Program-made: the position numbers and the translations under genes | In this document: positions 28,205 through 35,553 of the stretch, one piece after another | Layout: each line of letters starts with the position of its first letter | Position numbering within the stretch: the first letter of the stretch is position 1 | Origin: Lentisphaerota bacterium | GTDB taxonomy: Bacteria > Verrucomicrobiota > Kiritimatiellia > RFP12 > JAAYNR01 | NCBI GenBank assembly: GCA_016873675.1 | Contig: VGWG01000016.1 | Coordinates: 1-41,519 of the forward strand | Direction of reading: 5' to 3' | Length of the DNA: 41,519 bases | Notes under the pieces: generated by a model | Told to the model about the DNA's origin: nothing | Database searches by the model: none | What the model saw: the letters and a program-made list of their open reading frames with translations, nothing else

Positions 28205-29338
28205 GTGGCGGAATCGCGGCTCCAATTGGTGTGTGGCGAAGACGAATACTGGGTCGCCGAGAAGGCCAAGGCGGTCGTGGACGCATGGGTGCCCGAGGCG
28301 GATCGGGCTTTCGGCCTTGAAATTATCGACGGCCGGGTCGACACCGTTGACGCCGTGGTGAAGGCGGTGCGTCAATGTGTCGAAGCCATGCAGACCACCA
28401 GTTTCTTCGGCGGCGGCAAAACCGTCTGGCTGCGTAATGCCGAGTTCCTCGCGGGGGGCGGCCGCTCGTTTGATTCACAGACGGTCAAGGAGATGATCGC
28501 CGAATTGACCGAGCGGATCAAGGGCGGACTTCCCGAAGGCCATGCGTTGTTAATCAGCGCCCGTTCCGTACCGCGCAATTCGGCGTTGTTCAAGGTTTTT
28601 CAAAAGAATGGAGCGGTGTCCGATCTCGGCTCGGGCGGCAAGCCGTGGGAGATCGAGAAGGCAGCGAAGGAGAATCTGGGACACTTGCTTGCTCGGCTCG
28701 GTCTGGAGATGAGCGATGGGGTGCGCGAGGCGTTCCTGGCCAGGGTCGGCGTCGATACGCGGCTGATCCTTCAGGAGATCGAGAAACTCAGCCTCTACCG
28801 GGGCGGCCCCGGCAAAGTCACAGCCGATATGATCGAGGCGGTCACTTCGGTCGGCCGGGAGGCCGAAGCGTGGGATCTGACCGATGCATTCGGCGAGCGC
28901 GATCCTGGCAAGTTGACGGGCGCGCTGCGGCGGTTGGAGGAGCAGGACGAGCCGCCCATCAAGCTTTCCGCGATGCTGGATGGCCGCGTGCGCGACCTGA
29001 TCGTTTTGCGCGTCGCGCTGGACAACCGATGGGTGTCGGTGTCGGCCGGCCGGGCGGCCTGGCAGGGGAATCTGCCCCGCGAGGCCGAGATCGCCCTCAC
29101 CGCGATGACCCACGATCTGCGATCCCAATCGCCGTTCATCGTGGCGAAGCGGGTGGCGCAAGCCGGCAACTACACGCTGAACGAACTGCGTGCCGCCCGG
29201 CACCACCTGATGGAACTGCGCGAGAAGCTCGTCTCCACGACGCTCGATGCGCGATTCCTTCTGGAGACCACCCTCCTCAAAATCGTCGGGCCACCCAAAG
29301 GCGCGCGCAAGGCCGTTACAGAATCCCGCGCTCGCTAG
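28205..29338 (+). CDS. holA: DNA polymerase III subunit delta
   Basis: HolA is the clamp-loader subunit that opens the beta sliding clamp. GTG 28205 is preferred, with GAGGAG (28191-28196) 8 nt upstream; GTG 28196 overlaps the kinase stop and is the alternative. The protein has 377 residues (E. coli 343). Family marks are LVCGEDEYWVAEKAKAVV at the start, the GGGKTVWLRNAEFL segment, then LARLGLEMSDGVREAFLARV and DTRLILQEIEKLSLY, and the C-terminal helical collar. The gene runs tail to tail into lpxA with a 23-nt overlap. Confidence 0.85.
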   Translation: MAESRLQLVCGEDEYWVAEKAKAVVDAWVPEADRAFGLEIIDGRVDTVDAVVKAVRQCVEAMQTTSFFGGGKTVWLRNAEFLAGGGRSFDSQTVKEMIAELTERIKGGLPEGHALLISARSVPRNSALFKVFQKNGAVSDLGSGGKPWEIEKAAKENLGHLLARLGLEMSDGVREAFLARVGVDTRLILQEIEKLSLYRGGPGKVTADMIEAVTSVGREAEAWDLTDAFGERDPGKLTGALRRLEEQDEPPIKLSAMLDGRVRDLIVLRVALDNRWVSVSAGRAAWQGNLPREAEIALTAMTHDLRSQSPFIVAKRVAQAGNYTLNELRAARHHLMELREKLVSTTLDARFLLETTLLKIVGPPKGARKAVTESRAR

Positions 29339-30089
29339 CCTTGACAAAGGCCAGCAGGTGCCGGACTTCGGGGCAATCGGTGATTTCGAGCTGAATGCGC
29401 TCCAGCGCCTGCGACCGGTTCAGCCCTTCGCGAAAGAGGAGGCGATAAGCCTCTTTAATGGCTGTCCGTGTGTCCGCGGAGAGCCCGTGCCGTTGCATGC
29501 CGACCACGTTGGGACCGACCGACTGCGGAGGCAGCCCATCAACAATCATGTAGGGCGGACAGTCTTGGCGGATTTTACATGCGCCGCCGAGCATGGCCAT
29601 CGTCCCGATGCGACAGAACTGGTGTATTCCGGTCATGCCGCCGATGATGGCATCGTCTTCAATCACCACTTCGCCAGCCAGTTGGGCGCCGTTTGACATA
29701 ATCACGCGATTACCGACTGCGCACCCGTGAGCCACATGGCAATACGCCATAATCAGGCAGCCCGCGCCGACGCGGGTCACTTCGCCGTCTTTCGTTCCTG
29801 TGTGGATCGTTGTGAATTCGCGAAGAACCGTCCCCTCTCCGATCTCGGCGTAAGTCTGGTATTCCGCGCGCCACTTCAAATCCTGTGTCTTCATGCCGAT
29901 GCAGGCAAACGGGAACAGTTCGCAGTTCTTGCCGAGCGTCGTGCGTCCGCCGACCACCGCATGTGGGTGCAGCCGGGTTCCCGAGCCGATCACGACCTGT
30001 TCGCCGATCACGCAATAGGGGCCGATCTCAACATCCGGGGCGATCTGGGCGCCTGGGTTGATCACAGCCGAGGGATGAATGGTTGCCAT
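29316..30089 (-). CDS. lpxA: Acyl-ACP--UDP-N-acetylglucosamine O-acyltransferase
   Basis: LpxA puts the first acyl chain on UDP-GlcNAc to start lipid A, so the host makes LPS or a related lipid. ATG 30089 (MATIHPSAVINPG) follows AAGGAAGG; ATG 30122, touching the lptF stop, would add 11 residues. The 257-residue protein (E. coli 262) is a left-handed beta-helix with a helical C-terminus. Catalytic His121 lies in CHVAHGCAVGNR, as His125 in E. coli, and the usual GMTGIHQFCRIG and PPYMIVDG segments are present. Asp after the catalytic His is Gly here. It closes the ompA-lptF-lpxA transcription order and overlaps holA by 23 nt. Confidence 0.95.
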   Translation of the reverse strand: MATIHPSAVINPGAQIAPDVEIGPYCVIGEQVVIGSGTRLHPHAVVGGRTTLGKNCELFPFACIGMKTQDLKWRAEYQTYAEIGEGTVLREFTTIHTGTKDGEVTRVGAGCLIMAYCHVAHGCAVGNRVIMSNGAQLAGEVVIEDDAIIGGMTGIHQFCRIGTMAMLGGACKIRQDCPPYMIVDGLPPQSVGPNVVGMQRHGLSADTRTAIKEAYRLLFREGLNRSQALERIQLEITDCPEVRHLLAFVKASERGIL

Positions 30090-30121
30090 GTTGACCTTCC
30101 TTTTCTTCGATGGGGCCGTCA

Positions 30122-31216
30122 TCATTGGTTTCGCCGCACCAGGACGAAGGCCAGCGCCACGCAGACAGCCACGGGTATCCAGATGAGCAGGTGCATATAG
30201 AACTGCGGCTTGCGCGCCAGCGACTCGGCGGCGATGAGCAGGATGTAAAAGCAGAACGAGATCCCCAGCGCAGTCGCCACGCCGATGGTCGATTCCTTGC
30301 GGTGGGAGCGGACGCCGAGCGGCATGCCGATCAGGATGAAACACAACGGAGCGCTGGCGAGCACGAAGCGTTTATGAAGTTCAAAGAGCGCCGCACCGCG
30401 TTGCGACGGCGGTTGGGGTTCAGTCTTATCGGGCGACACGTCGCGGGCCAGACTGCGGTAGTGATTCAGCAGAGGCCGGAAACGCATGTCTTTGATCCGC
30501 TGCCGGTAGTTGCGCGCTTTCAGCGCATCCGGGATGACGTGCGTCATCCGGTCCGCCATCGCCGCCCCCGGTTTGTCCGGTTGGAAGGGGTCGATCCGCA
30601 CGCGATAGAGTTCAATCTGCAGATTGTCCTGCTCAAACTCGACTCTGGCCTTCTCCGCTCGGATCTCCCGGACCACCTTCGGATGGCTGTAATCATAAAT
30701 CAGGACATTGTGCAGCCAGTGCCCGGTCTTGGAATCGAAGCGGATCTTGACGCTCTTAAAGCTGTTGACGAACCGGCCGGGCTCGAGCAGGTCCAGCGCG
30801 GATCCGAACCCCGCGGCGGCGGTCAGGCGGCGGCGCGCTTCGTGGTTGGGCGGCGTCACTTCGTTGTTGATGTAGAAACTGAATAGTGAAAATGCCGCGC
30901 CCACGGCCAGCGGCCACACCATAATCCGCCACAGGTTGATCCCGCAGGCCCGCATGGCGGCAATCTCGGAGTCGGCGGAGAGTCGTCCAAACACCAGCAA
31001 CGTGCTCACCAGAATCGCCATGGGAATGGTCAAATTGAGCGTCTCAGGGATGCCGATCGCCAAGTACTTTCCGATCATGTGGATCGGCAATCCCTGAATC
31101 AAGAGCCCCGTCACCCGTATCATCAGCCCGACGGCCAGAACAAAGGTCAACACCAGCCACGCCAATAGAACGGATGATAGCAGCGAACCGGTTACATAAC
31201 GCTCCAGGATTTTCAT
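30122..31216 (-). CDS. LptF/LptG family LPS-export permease
   Basis: The start is ATG at 31216, forming TAATG with the stop of the upstream ompA-like gene, so translation is probably coupled. The 364-residue protein has the YjgP/YjgQ layout: TM segments 1-3 in residues 10-115 (SLLSSVLLAWLVLTFVLAVG, AMRACGINLWRIMV), a periplasmic beta-jellyroll (about 120-270), and TM 4-6 at the end. SADSEIAAMRACGIN is the family signature. It forms the inner-membrane part of the LPS transport machine with LptB. Whether it is LptF or LptG cannot be told; the partner is not in the window. lpxA follows. Confidence 0.9.
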   Translation of the reverse strand: MKILERYVTGSLLSSVLLAWLVLTFVLAVGLMIRVTGLLIQGLPIHMIGKYLAIGIPETLNLTIPMAILVSTLLVFGRLSADSEIAAMRACGINLWRIMVWPLAVGAAFSLFSFYINNEVTPPNHEARRRLTAAAGFGSALDLLEPGRFVNSFKSVKIRFDSKTGHWLHNVLIYDYSHPKVVREIRAEKARVEFEQDNLQIELYRVRIDPFQPDKPGAAMADRMTHVIPDALKARNYRQRIKDMRFRPLLNHYRSLARDVSPDKTEPQPPSQRGAALFELHKRFVLASAPLCFILIGMPLGVRSHRKESTIGVATALGISFCFYILLIAAESLARKPQFYMHLLIWIPVAVCVALAFVLVRRNQ

Positions 31217-32511
31217 TATTTGGTGGACGCTTCTTCTTTCAAGAAAGCTTCCTTCGCCGCCAGGCCGCCCGCGCCGCGAATGTAGATCTCAACCCGGCGG
31301 TTCTCCGGATTGCCATTCACCAGATCGGGTTGCACCTTGGGACGGGTGAAGCCGAAGCCCACGGCCTTCAGCCGCGAAGCCTGAATGCCCTTCTCGGTCA
31401 GGTGCTTTTGCACCGCCTTGGCGCGCAGTTCAGAGAGGTTCTGGTTGTACTGCGGGCTGGACTTGGCCTTGCGGTCGGCGTGACCTTCGATCACGGCGGT
31501 GGCTTCGGGGTGTCGGGTCAGCACTTTGGCAATGACATCGAATTGCGCAAAGTACTTCGGATCGCGAATGACCGTCTCGTCATAACCGAATTCCACCTGC
31601 ACGGCGAAGAGCATCAGATCGTCGTTCTTGTTCAACGGGTCCGTGCTGTCTTCCAGCACTTCATGCCCGTCCCACACACCGCCGGCATCGGTGTCGGGTT
31701 TCAGCGGGTCGGTCTTGTACTTCAAGACCTCGTCGCCATCACTCAACAGGTCGAAGTCGGTGTCGCGATTCAAGGGGTCGGTCTTGTAGACGTTGACCTC
31801 TTCCCCGTCCGTGAGCCCGTCGCCATCGGTGTCTTTCATGCGGGGATTCGTTCCCAGGCGAGCCTCCTCTGCGTCGGTCAGTCCGTCACCGTCGGTGTCG
31901 GTCTCACCCACGACTGCGCCGGTGCCCGTCGGCGCAGCGGCCGGCTGGCCGCCAAACCGGTAGATCATGCCCAGATCAAACATGGGCACGGCTTCCACCT
32001 TGCTGTGGATACCAGCCGCCAGCGTCGCATTGGCCCGCAGCGAGACGGAGTCGGTCCAGTGCCAAATCACACCGCCGCCCACGCGCGGCATCCAGGCGTC
32101 GACCGAGTGATCCGCAAAGATGCGATCCGGGCTGCGCATATAGCCGGCGCCGACGGAGACGTAGGGATCCCACCGCTCCCAGCGGTTGAAATGATACAGC
32201 ACGTCGGCAGACACGCCCCAAGCCTCAGCCGGTTTAAACGTCTCGGGTCCGTATTTGCTCTGACTGCTTTTCGAAAACCGCGGTCCGTAAAGCCCGCCAA
32301 ACTCAAAAGTGAGATGGTCGGTGGCTTCATACCCAAGCCGCAGCAAGCCGATGCTGCCGGCATTTGCGGGCTCGTTGCCTTCAAAGATCAGCACGCCGAT
32401 GCCCGGGCTCACATACCATTTGCCAATATCCGATTTTTCCTGCGCGGAAACCGGGGCCGAAGCAACCACGCTGGCTACAGTGGCCAGAAGGATCAGATTG
32501 AGTGTTTTCAT
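31216..32511 (-). CDS. OmpA-family outer-membrane protein with calcium-binding repeats
   Basis: The start is ATG at 32511, with AAGGAG 10 nt upstream. The 431-residue protein has a signal peptide (residues 1-23, cut after APVSA), an outer-membrane beta-barrel (about 25-190), four thrombospondin type-3-like Ca-binding units (about 205-300; [48 protein letters not shown]) and an OmpA peptidoglycan-binding domain ([39 protein letters not shown]). It ties the outer membrane to the wall. The calcium units probably form a stiff spacer. A good promoter precedes it and lptF/G overlaps its stop. Confidence 0.9.
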   Translation of the reverse strand: MKTLNLILLATVASVVASAPVSAQEKSDIGKWYVSPGIGVLIFEGNEPANAGSIGLLRLGYEATDHLTFEFGGLYGPRFSKSSQSKYGPETFKPAEAWGVSADVLYHFNRWERWDPYVSVGAGYMRSPDRIFADHSVDAWMPRVGGGVIWHWTDSVSLRANATLAAGIHSKVEAVPMFDLGMIYRFGGQPAAAPTGTGAVVGETDTDGDGLTDAEEARLGTNPRMKDTDGDGLTDGEEVNVYKTDPLNRDTDFDLLSDGDEVLKYKTDPLKPDTDAGGVWDGHEVLEDSTDPLNKNDDLMLFAVQVEFGYDETVIRDPKYFAQFDVIAKVLTRHPEATAVIEGHADRKAKSSPQYNQNLSELRAKAVQKHLTEKGIQASRLKAVGFGFTRPKVQPDLVNGNPENRRVEIYIRGAGGLAAKEAFLKEEASTK

Positions 32512-32543
32512 GAGAGGAAACTCCTTTTGTTATGTGCGGTGTC

Positions 32544-32573
32544 ACTGTAGCGGATGACGCCTCAAATTGGCAA
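32544..32573 (-). promoter_or_regulatory. Promoter for the ompA-like - lptF/G - lpxA group
   Basis: On the minus strand TTGCCA (32573-32568) and TACAGT (32549-32544) are 18 bp apart, matching five and four of six consensus bases. The predicted leader is about 25 nt and holds the AAGGAG site. The A/T-rich run just upstream (32571-32583) could serve as an UP element. Confidence 0.52.
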
Positions 32574-32643
32574 TAAAAAAATTCGGTGGCCGATCTGCGT
32601 GGCCATGGCTTTTTCTTTGCCCCCTCTTTCATCAGAAAAAGAT

Positions 32644-32985
32644 ATGCCCTTGCAAGCCCTAGCAGCAACAGCGCGCTTGACACCCCCGGCCTGTTTCTGG
32701 CACGCTCTCAATAAAGAGGCGGATCATTGGGCAGGCGTCCTGGGGCGCGTGCTGGTCCGGTCCCACACGCGATTTCCGAGCATGAATGTAAACGGCAAGC
32801 CTTACCGCAGCATCTGGATCAACCCGAATGGTCCCGCCGCCGTGCAGGTGATCGACCAGCGCAGGCGTCCCCATGCCTTTGCCGTCCTGGATTGGCGCAC
32901 GGTGGAGGCGGTCTGGCGGGCGATTCTCGGCCTCTTCCCCGAGATGAAAACAAAAATCCCCCAAGCCACACGGGGCATCCCATGA
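32644..32985 (+). CDS. Small hypothetical protein coupled to mtnP
   Basis: I do not recognise this 113-residue protein. Its stop overlaps the mtnP start by 4 nt (ATGA), which argues for a real, coupled gene. The N-terminus is uncertain: ATG 32644 (MPLQALAATARL) is used, but 32605 and 32554 are in frame and none has a clear ribosome-binding site. The middle part is rich in Trp, Arg and Pro (HALNKEADHWAGVLGRV, NVNGKPYRSIWIN, QRRRPHAFAVLDWRTVEAVW). It has no membrane segment or signal peptide and looks like a small basic cytoplasmic protein. Confidence 0.55.
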   Translation: MPLQALAATARLTPPACFWHALNKEADHWAGVLGRVLVRSHTRFPSMNVNGKPYRSIWINPNGPAAVQVIDQRRRPHAFAVLDWRTVEAVWRAILGLFPEMKTKIPQATRGIP

Positions 32986-33749
32986 GCATTGGCATCATCG
33001 GCGGATCCGGTCTGGACAATCCCGATTTCTTCGCAAACCCCCATGACGAGGCGGTCGTCACCCCTTATGGGGAGCCGTCCTCGCCGTTGAAGCACGGAAC
33101 GATCGGCGGTGTCGCTGTTGTGCTGCTGGCCCGTCACGGCCGCGGGCACACCCTGCCGCCGACGCAGGTGAATGATCGCGCCAACATCCACGCGCTCAAG
33201 ATGGCGGGCTGCACGCACATTGTGGCGACCACCGCCGTGGGTTCGCTGCGCGAAGAAATCCACCGGGGCGATCTGGTGATTCTGGACCAGTTCATTGATT
33301 TCACCCGGCGGCGGCATCTGACCTTCCACGATTCCTTCGCCTGGCAAGCCCCGGTGCATGCGCCGATGGCCGATCCGTTCAACGGCGCCATGCGCGCCCT
33401 CCTGATCGCGGCGTGCGAGCGGTTGGGCTACGCGCATCACCCCCGTGGAACCGTGATCACGATCGAGGGGCCCCGCTTCTCCACGCGCGCCGAGTCGCGC
33501 ATGTTCCGCCTCTGGGGCGCCGACGTGGTCAACATGTCGGTCGCGATCGAGGCGGGCCTGGCCAACGAAGCGCGCATCCCTTATGCGGCGGTGGCGATGT
33601 GCACGGACTACGACTGCTGGAAAGAGGATGAAGAGCCGGTGAGCTGGGAGGCGATCGCCGCAGTGTTCAAGCAGAACGCCGAAAAGGTCGCCCGGCTCTT
33701 GATGCAGGTGATTCCTCTGGTGACGACCCCCGGCGGAGAGGCGCGCTGA
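32982..33749 (+). CDS. mtnP: S-methyl-5'-thioadenosine phosphorylase-type purine phosphorylase
   Basis: The enzyme splits 5'-methylthioadenosine to adenine and methylthioribose-1-phosphate in the methionine salvage pathway. The start is ATG 32982; the longer open frame overlaps the upstream gene. The 255-residue protein has the whole family pattern: SIGIIGGSGLD (phosphate loop), LARHGRGHTLPP, QVNDRANI, ATTAVGSL, ITIEGPRFSTRAESRMFRLW, GADVVNMS and MCTDYDCWKE. The base-specificity segment TDYDCW is the MTAP form, favouring methylthioadenosine over inosine or guanosine. No other salvage gene is present nearby. Confidence 0.92.
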   Translation: MSIGIIGGSGLDNPDFFANPHDEAVVTPYGEPSSPLKHGTIGGVAVVLLARHGRGHTLPPTQVNDRANIHALKMAGCTHIVATTAVGSLREEIHRGDLVILDQFIDFTRRRHLTFHDSFAWQAPVHAPMADPFNGAMRALLIAACERLGYAHHPRGTVITIEGPRFSTRAESRMFRLWGADVVNMSVAIEAGLANEARIPYAAVAMCTDYDCWKEDEEPVSWEAIAAVFKQNAEKVARLLMQVIPLVTTPGGEAR

Positions 33750-33803
33750 CACGCGGAGATGGAATTGATCGCAAAACAGGTGTCCAATGAAAGGAACACG
33801 CGG

Positions 33804-34844
33804 ATGAAGAAGACACGTTCACACGGCTCCAGACCTCATTCACGGGCGACCACGGAACGGTGCTTCACGCTTGACTGGCCCGACAACGGCGCGGGCGTCG
33901 GCGGTGTCTTTGTGCGCGAGATCATCGGTGGTGGCGATGGCCCCACGCTGCTCGTGACGGCCGGCGAGCATGGCGTGGAACTCTCGGGATGCGCCGGCAT
34001 TGACAGTCTGTGCCGCCGTCTGGCCAGCGCCGCCTTCTGCGGAACCGTGCTGGCGATCCCCTGCCTGATGCCGGGCAATATCCGCCACCGGGCCCATACG
34101 TACGGCCAAACCTACGGCTCGCAGGAGAGGCGAGGGGAGTACGACACCTATTTGGCCTGGCCGGGGCGGCCCGACGGTTCCACCGGTGAACGGCTGTGCC
34201 ACCGCGTCTGGAACGAGGTCGTGTCGCGCGCCGATGTGGTGGTCAACTTCCACGCCTGGCAGAACAGCGCCAGTTGCCTGTTCACCGACCGGCTGGTTCC
34301 CGGCGCGGCGGCGCTGGCGGGGAGCTTTGGTAACGTCTTTAATATTCTGGAGGATGACCTGAAGGGGTGCCTGCATTCCCGCGTGCTGGAGACCGGCCGC
34401 CCCGCGGCCCTGGTCGAGACACACGGTCAGTGCCGTATCGAGCCCGAGGCTGTGGAGCGCGTCCGGCAGGGCCTTTGGAATGTCATGGTAACCCTGGGTA
34501 TGGTGGACGGGCCTCTCGAACTCCCGCGGCCGATGTTCGCGGCGGGCGCGGAGCACCTGATTCGCGCGCCGAAGGCCGGGCTGTTCGTCCCCCTGAAGGC
34601 GCTCGAACAGGTCACGCGCGCCGGCGAATTGCTGGGCTACATGCTCGACGTGGAGACGGGCGAGCGCACCGATATCGTCTCGCCCGTCGATGGTGCGATC
34701 TGGCTGATTGCCCGCAACGGGCCCAAAGCCGACGTGGTTTTGCAGGGGATGCATGCCTACGCCGACCCGGGCGATCTGGTTGTGCTGATCAAGGCGATCA
34801 CCCCCTTGAACTGCAGCAATTCTAATATTGGGTTTGGATCGTAG
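33804..34844 (+). CDS. Succinylglutamate desuccinylase/aspartoacylase-family hydrolase
   Basis: ATG 33804 with AAAGGAA (about 8 nt upstream) is preferred to ATG 33759, giving 346 residues. The zinc site is TAGEHGVELSG (His56, Glu59) and VVNFHAWQNSAS (His150); a candidate catalytic Glu is in LVETHGQC (Glu205). This is the AstE/AspA type of M14-like zinc hydrolase that removes acyl groups from amino acids or similar small molecules. The C-terminal beta part (VSPVDGAIWLIA, AYADPGDLVVLIKA) resembles other members. The last residues (CSNSNIGFGS) are unlike a family end. The substrate is unknown. Confidence 0.8.
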   Translation: MKKTRSHGSRPHSRATTERCFTLDWPDNGAGVGGVFVREIIGGGDGPTLLVTAGEHGVELSGCAGIDSLCRRLASAAFCGTVLAIPCLMPGNIRHRAHTYGQTYGSQERRGEYDTYLAWPGRPDGSTGERLCHRVWNEVVSRADVVVNFHAWQNSASCLFTDRLVPGAAALAGSFGNVFNILEDDLKGCLHSRVLETGRPAALVETHGQCRIEPEAVERVRQGLWNVMVTLGMVDGPLELPRPMFAAGAEHLIRAPKAGLFVPLKALEQVTRAGELLGYMLDVETGERTDIVSPVDGAIWLIARNGPKADVVLQGMHAYADPGDLVVLIKAITPLNCSNSNIGFGS

Positions 34845-34878
34845 GCGGTGCCTCGCCCCTGAGAATGAGAATTGCTGC
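34813..34878. repeat. 11-bp perfect inverted repeat spanning the hydrolase 3' end
   Basis: GCAGCAATTCT (34813-34823) and AGAATTGCTGC (34868-34878) are exact complements 44 bp apart. The left arm is inside the end of the preceding gene, the right arm beyond its stop. A pair this long is only mildly unexpected in 41 kb, so it may be chance, a terminator-like fold, or a scar. Confidence 0.5.
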
Positions 34879-35045
34879 CGTGGCGGCGGTGGGGATAGGC
34901 AAAGGCTCCGTCATGTGCGATGATGGCCCCGTTCTTTTTGCAAGAGTCTCGGGAGATAGACGGTGATGATAACGATGCGGCGGATTATCACGCTCGCCTG
35001 CTTGGCCGCTGGCTGGGTCCGCGCGGCAGGGTGGGGCGATCCTGA

Positions 35046-35462
35046 AGTGACGATCACAATCCTGACGGTCGTGCCGCGCGATGCGCGGACCGCGACGGGT
35101 TTGGCGGATTCCAGCCGATTCGCGCGGTCTGCGATGGCCGGTATAAACTGGTCATCAATCTCTTGGCCACCGACGAATGTTACGACCTGCAGTCCGAGCC
35201 GGGTGAGCTCACCAATCTGATCGACTCGGCCGATCACGCCCCGATACGAACCCGGTTGCACGACGCTATTCTGGACTGGATGAATCGTACCCGCGACCCC
35301 TTCCGAGGCTATTGCTGGGAACGCCGCCCGTGGCGCACCGATGCCCGATCAGCCACCTGGGATTACACCGCCATGACTCGGCAGCGAGAAGACGAACAAG
35401 AGCCACGGCAGTTGGATTACAACACGGGGCTGGAGATGAAGGCCGCGATCAGACCTAAATAG
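35046..35462 (+). pseudogene. Sulfatase remnant (C-terminal part only)
   Basis: The frame ending at TAG 35460-35462 reads DGFGGFQPIRAVCDGRYKLV, then YDLQSEPGELTNLID, RTRLHDAILDWMNRTRD and GYCWERRPWRT. These are the end segments of S1 sulfatases of glycan-degrading bacteria. A stop at 35043 cuts the frame upstream and no start or catalytic region (the Cys/Ser-x-Pro-x-Arg site) exists, so about 138 codons remain of roughly 450-500. About 70 bp upstream another frame opens ATG-ATA-ACG with a signal-peptide-like run (RRIITLACLAAGWVRAA, near 34978-35028). This may be the surviving 5' end of the same gene after an internal deletion. Non-functional as a sulfatase. Confidence 0.75.
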
Positions 35463-35494
35463 ACACGCCATGCGGGACGTTCACGGCGGGCATT

Positions 35495-35539
35495 CGCTTT
35501 TCAGGGGACACGGGCCTGTACCCACCGCACCTGAAAGCG
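35495..35539. repeat. Stem-loop between converging genes
   Basis: CGCTTTTCAGG (35495-35505) pairs with CCTGAAAGCG (35530-35539) apart from one bulged T, and a second smaller stem GGG-ACA/TGT-CCC lies inside. It sits 15 bp beyond the stop of the minus-strand GH38 gene and 33 bp beyond the sulfatase remnant. There is no T-run, so it is either a Rho-assisted or two-way terminator or a REP-like element. I saw no second copy in the window. Confidence 0.55.
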
Positions 35540-35553
35540 CGTTGCGTTCGCGA

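Noticed and set aside
31174-32550. Plus-strand frame of 458 codons opposite the ompA-like gene
   Set aside because: The Val/Gly/His-rich translation has no motifs; the minus strand has a signal peptide, calcium units and an OmpA domain.
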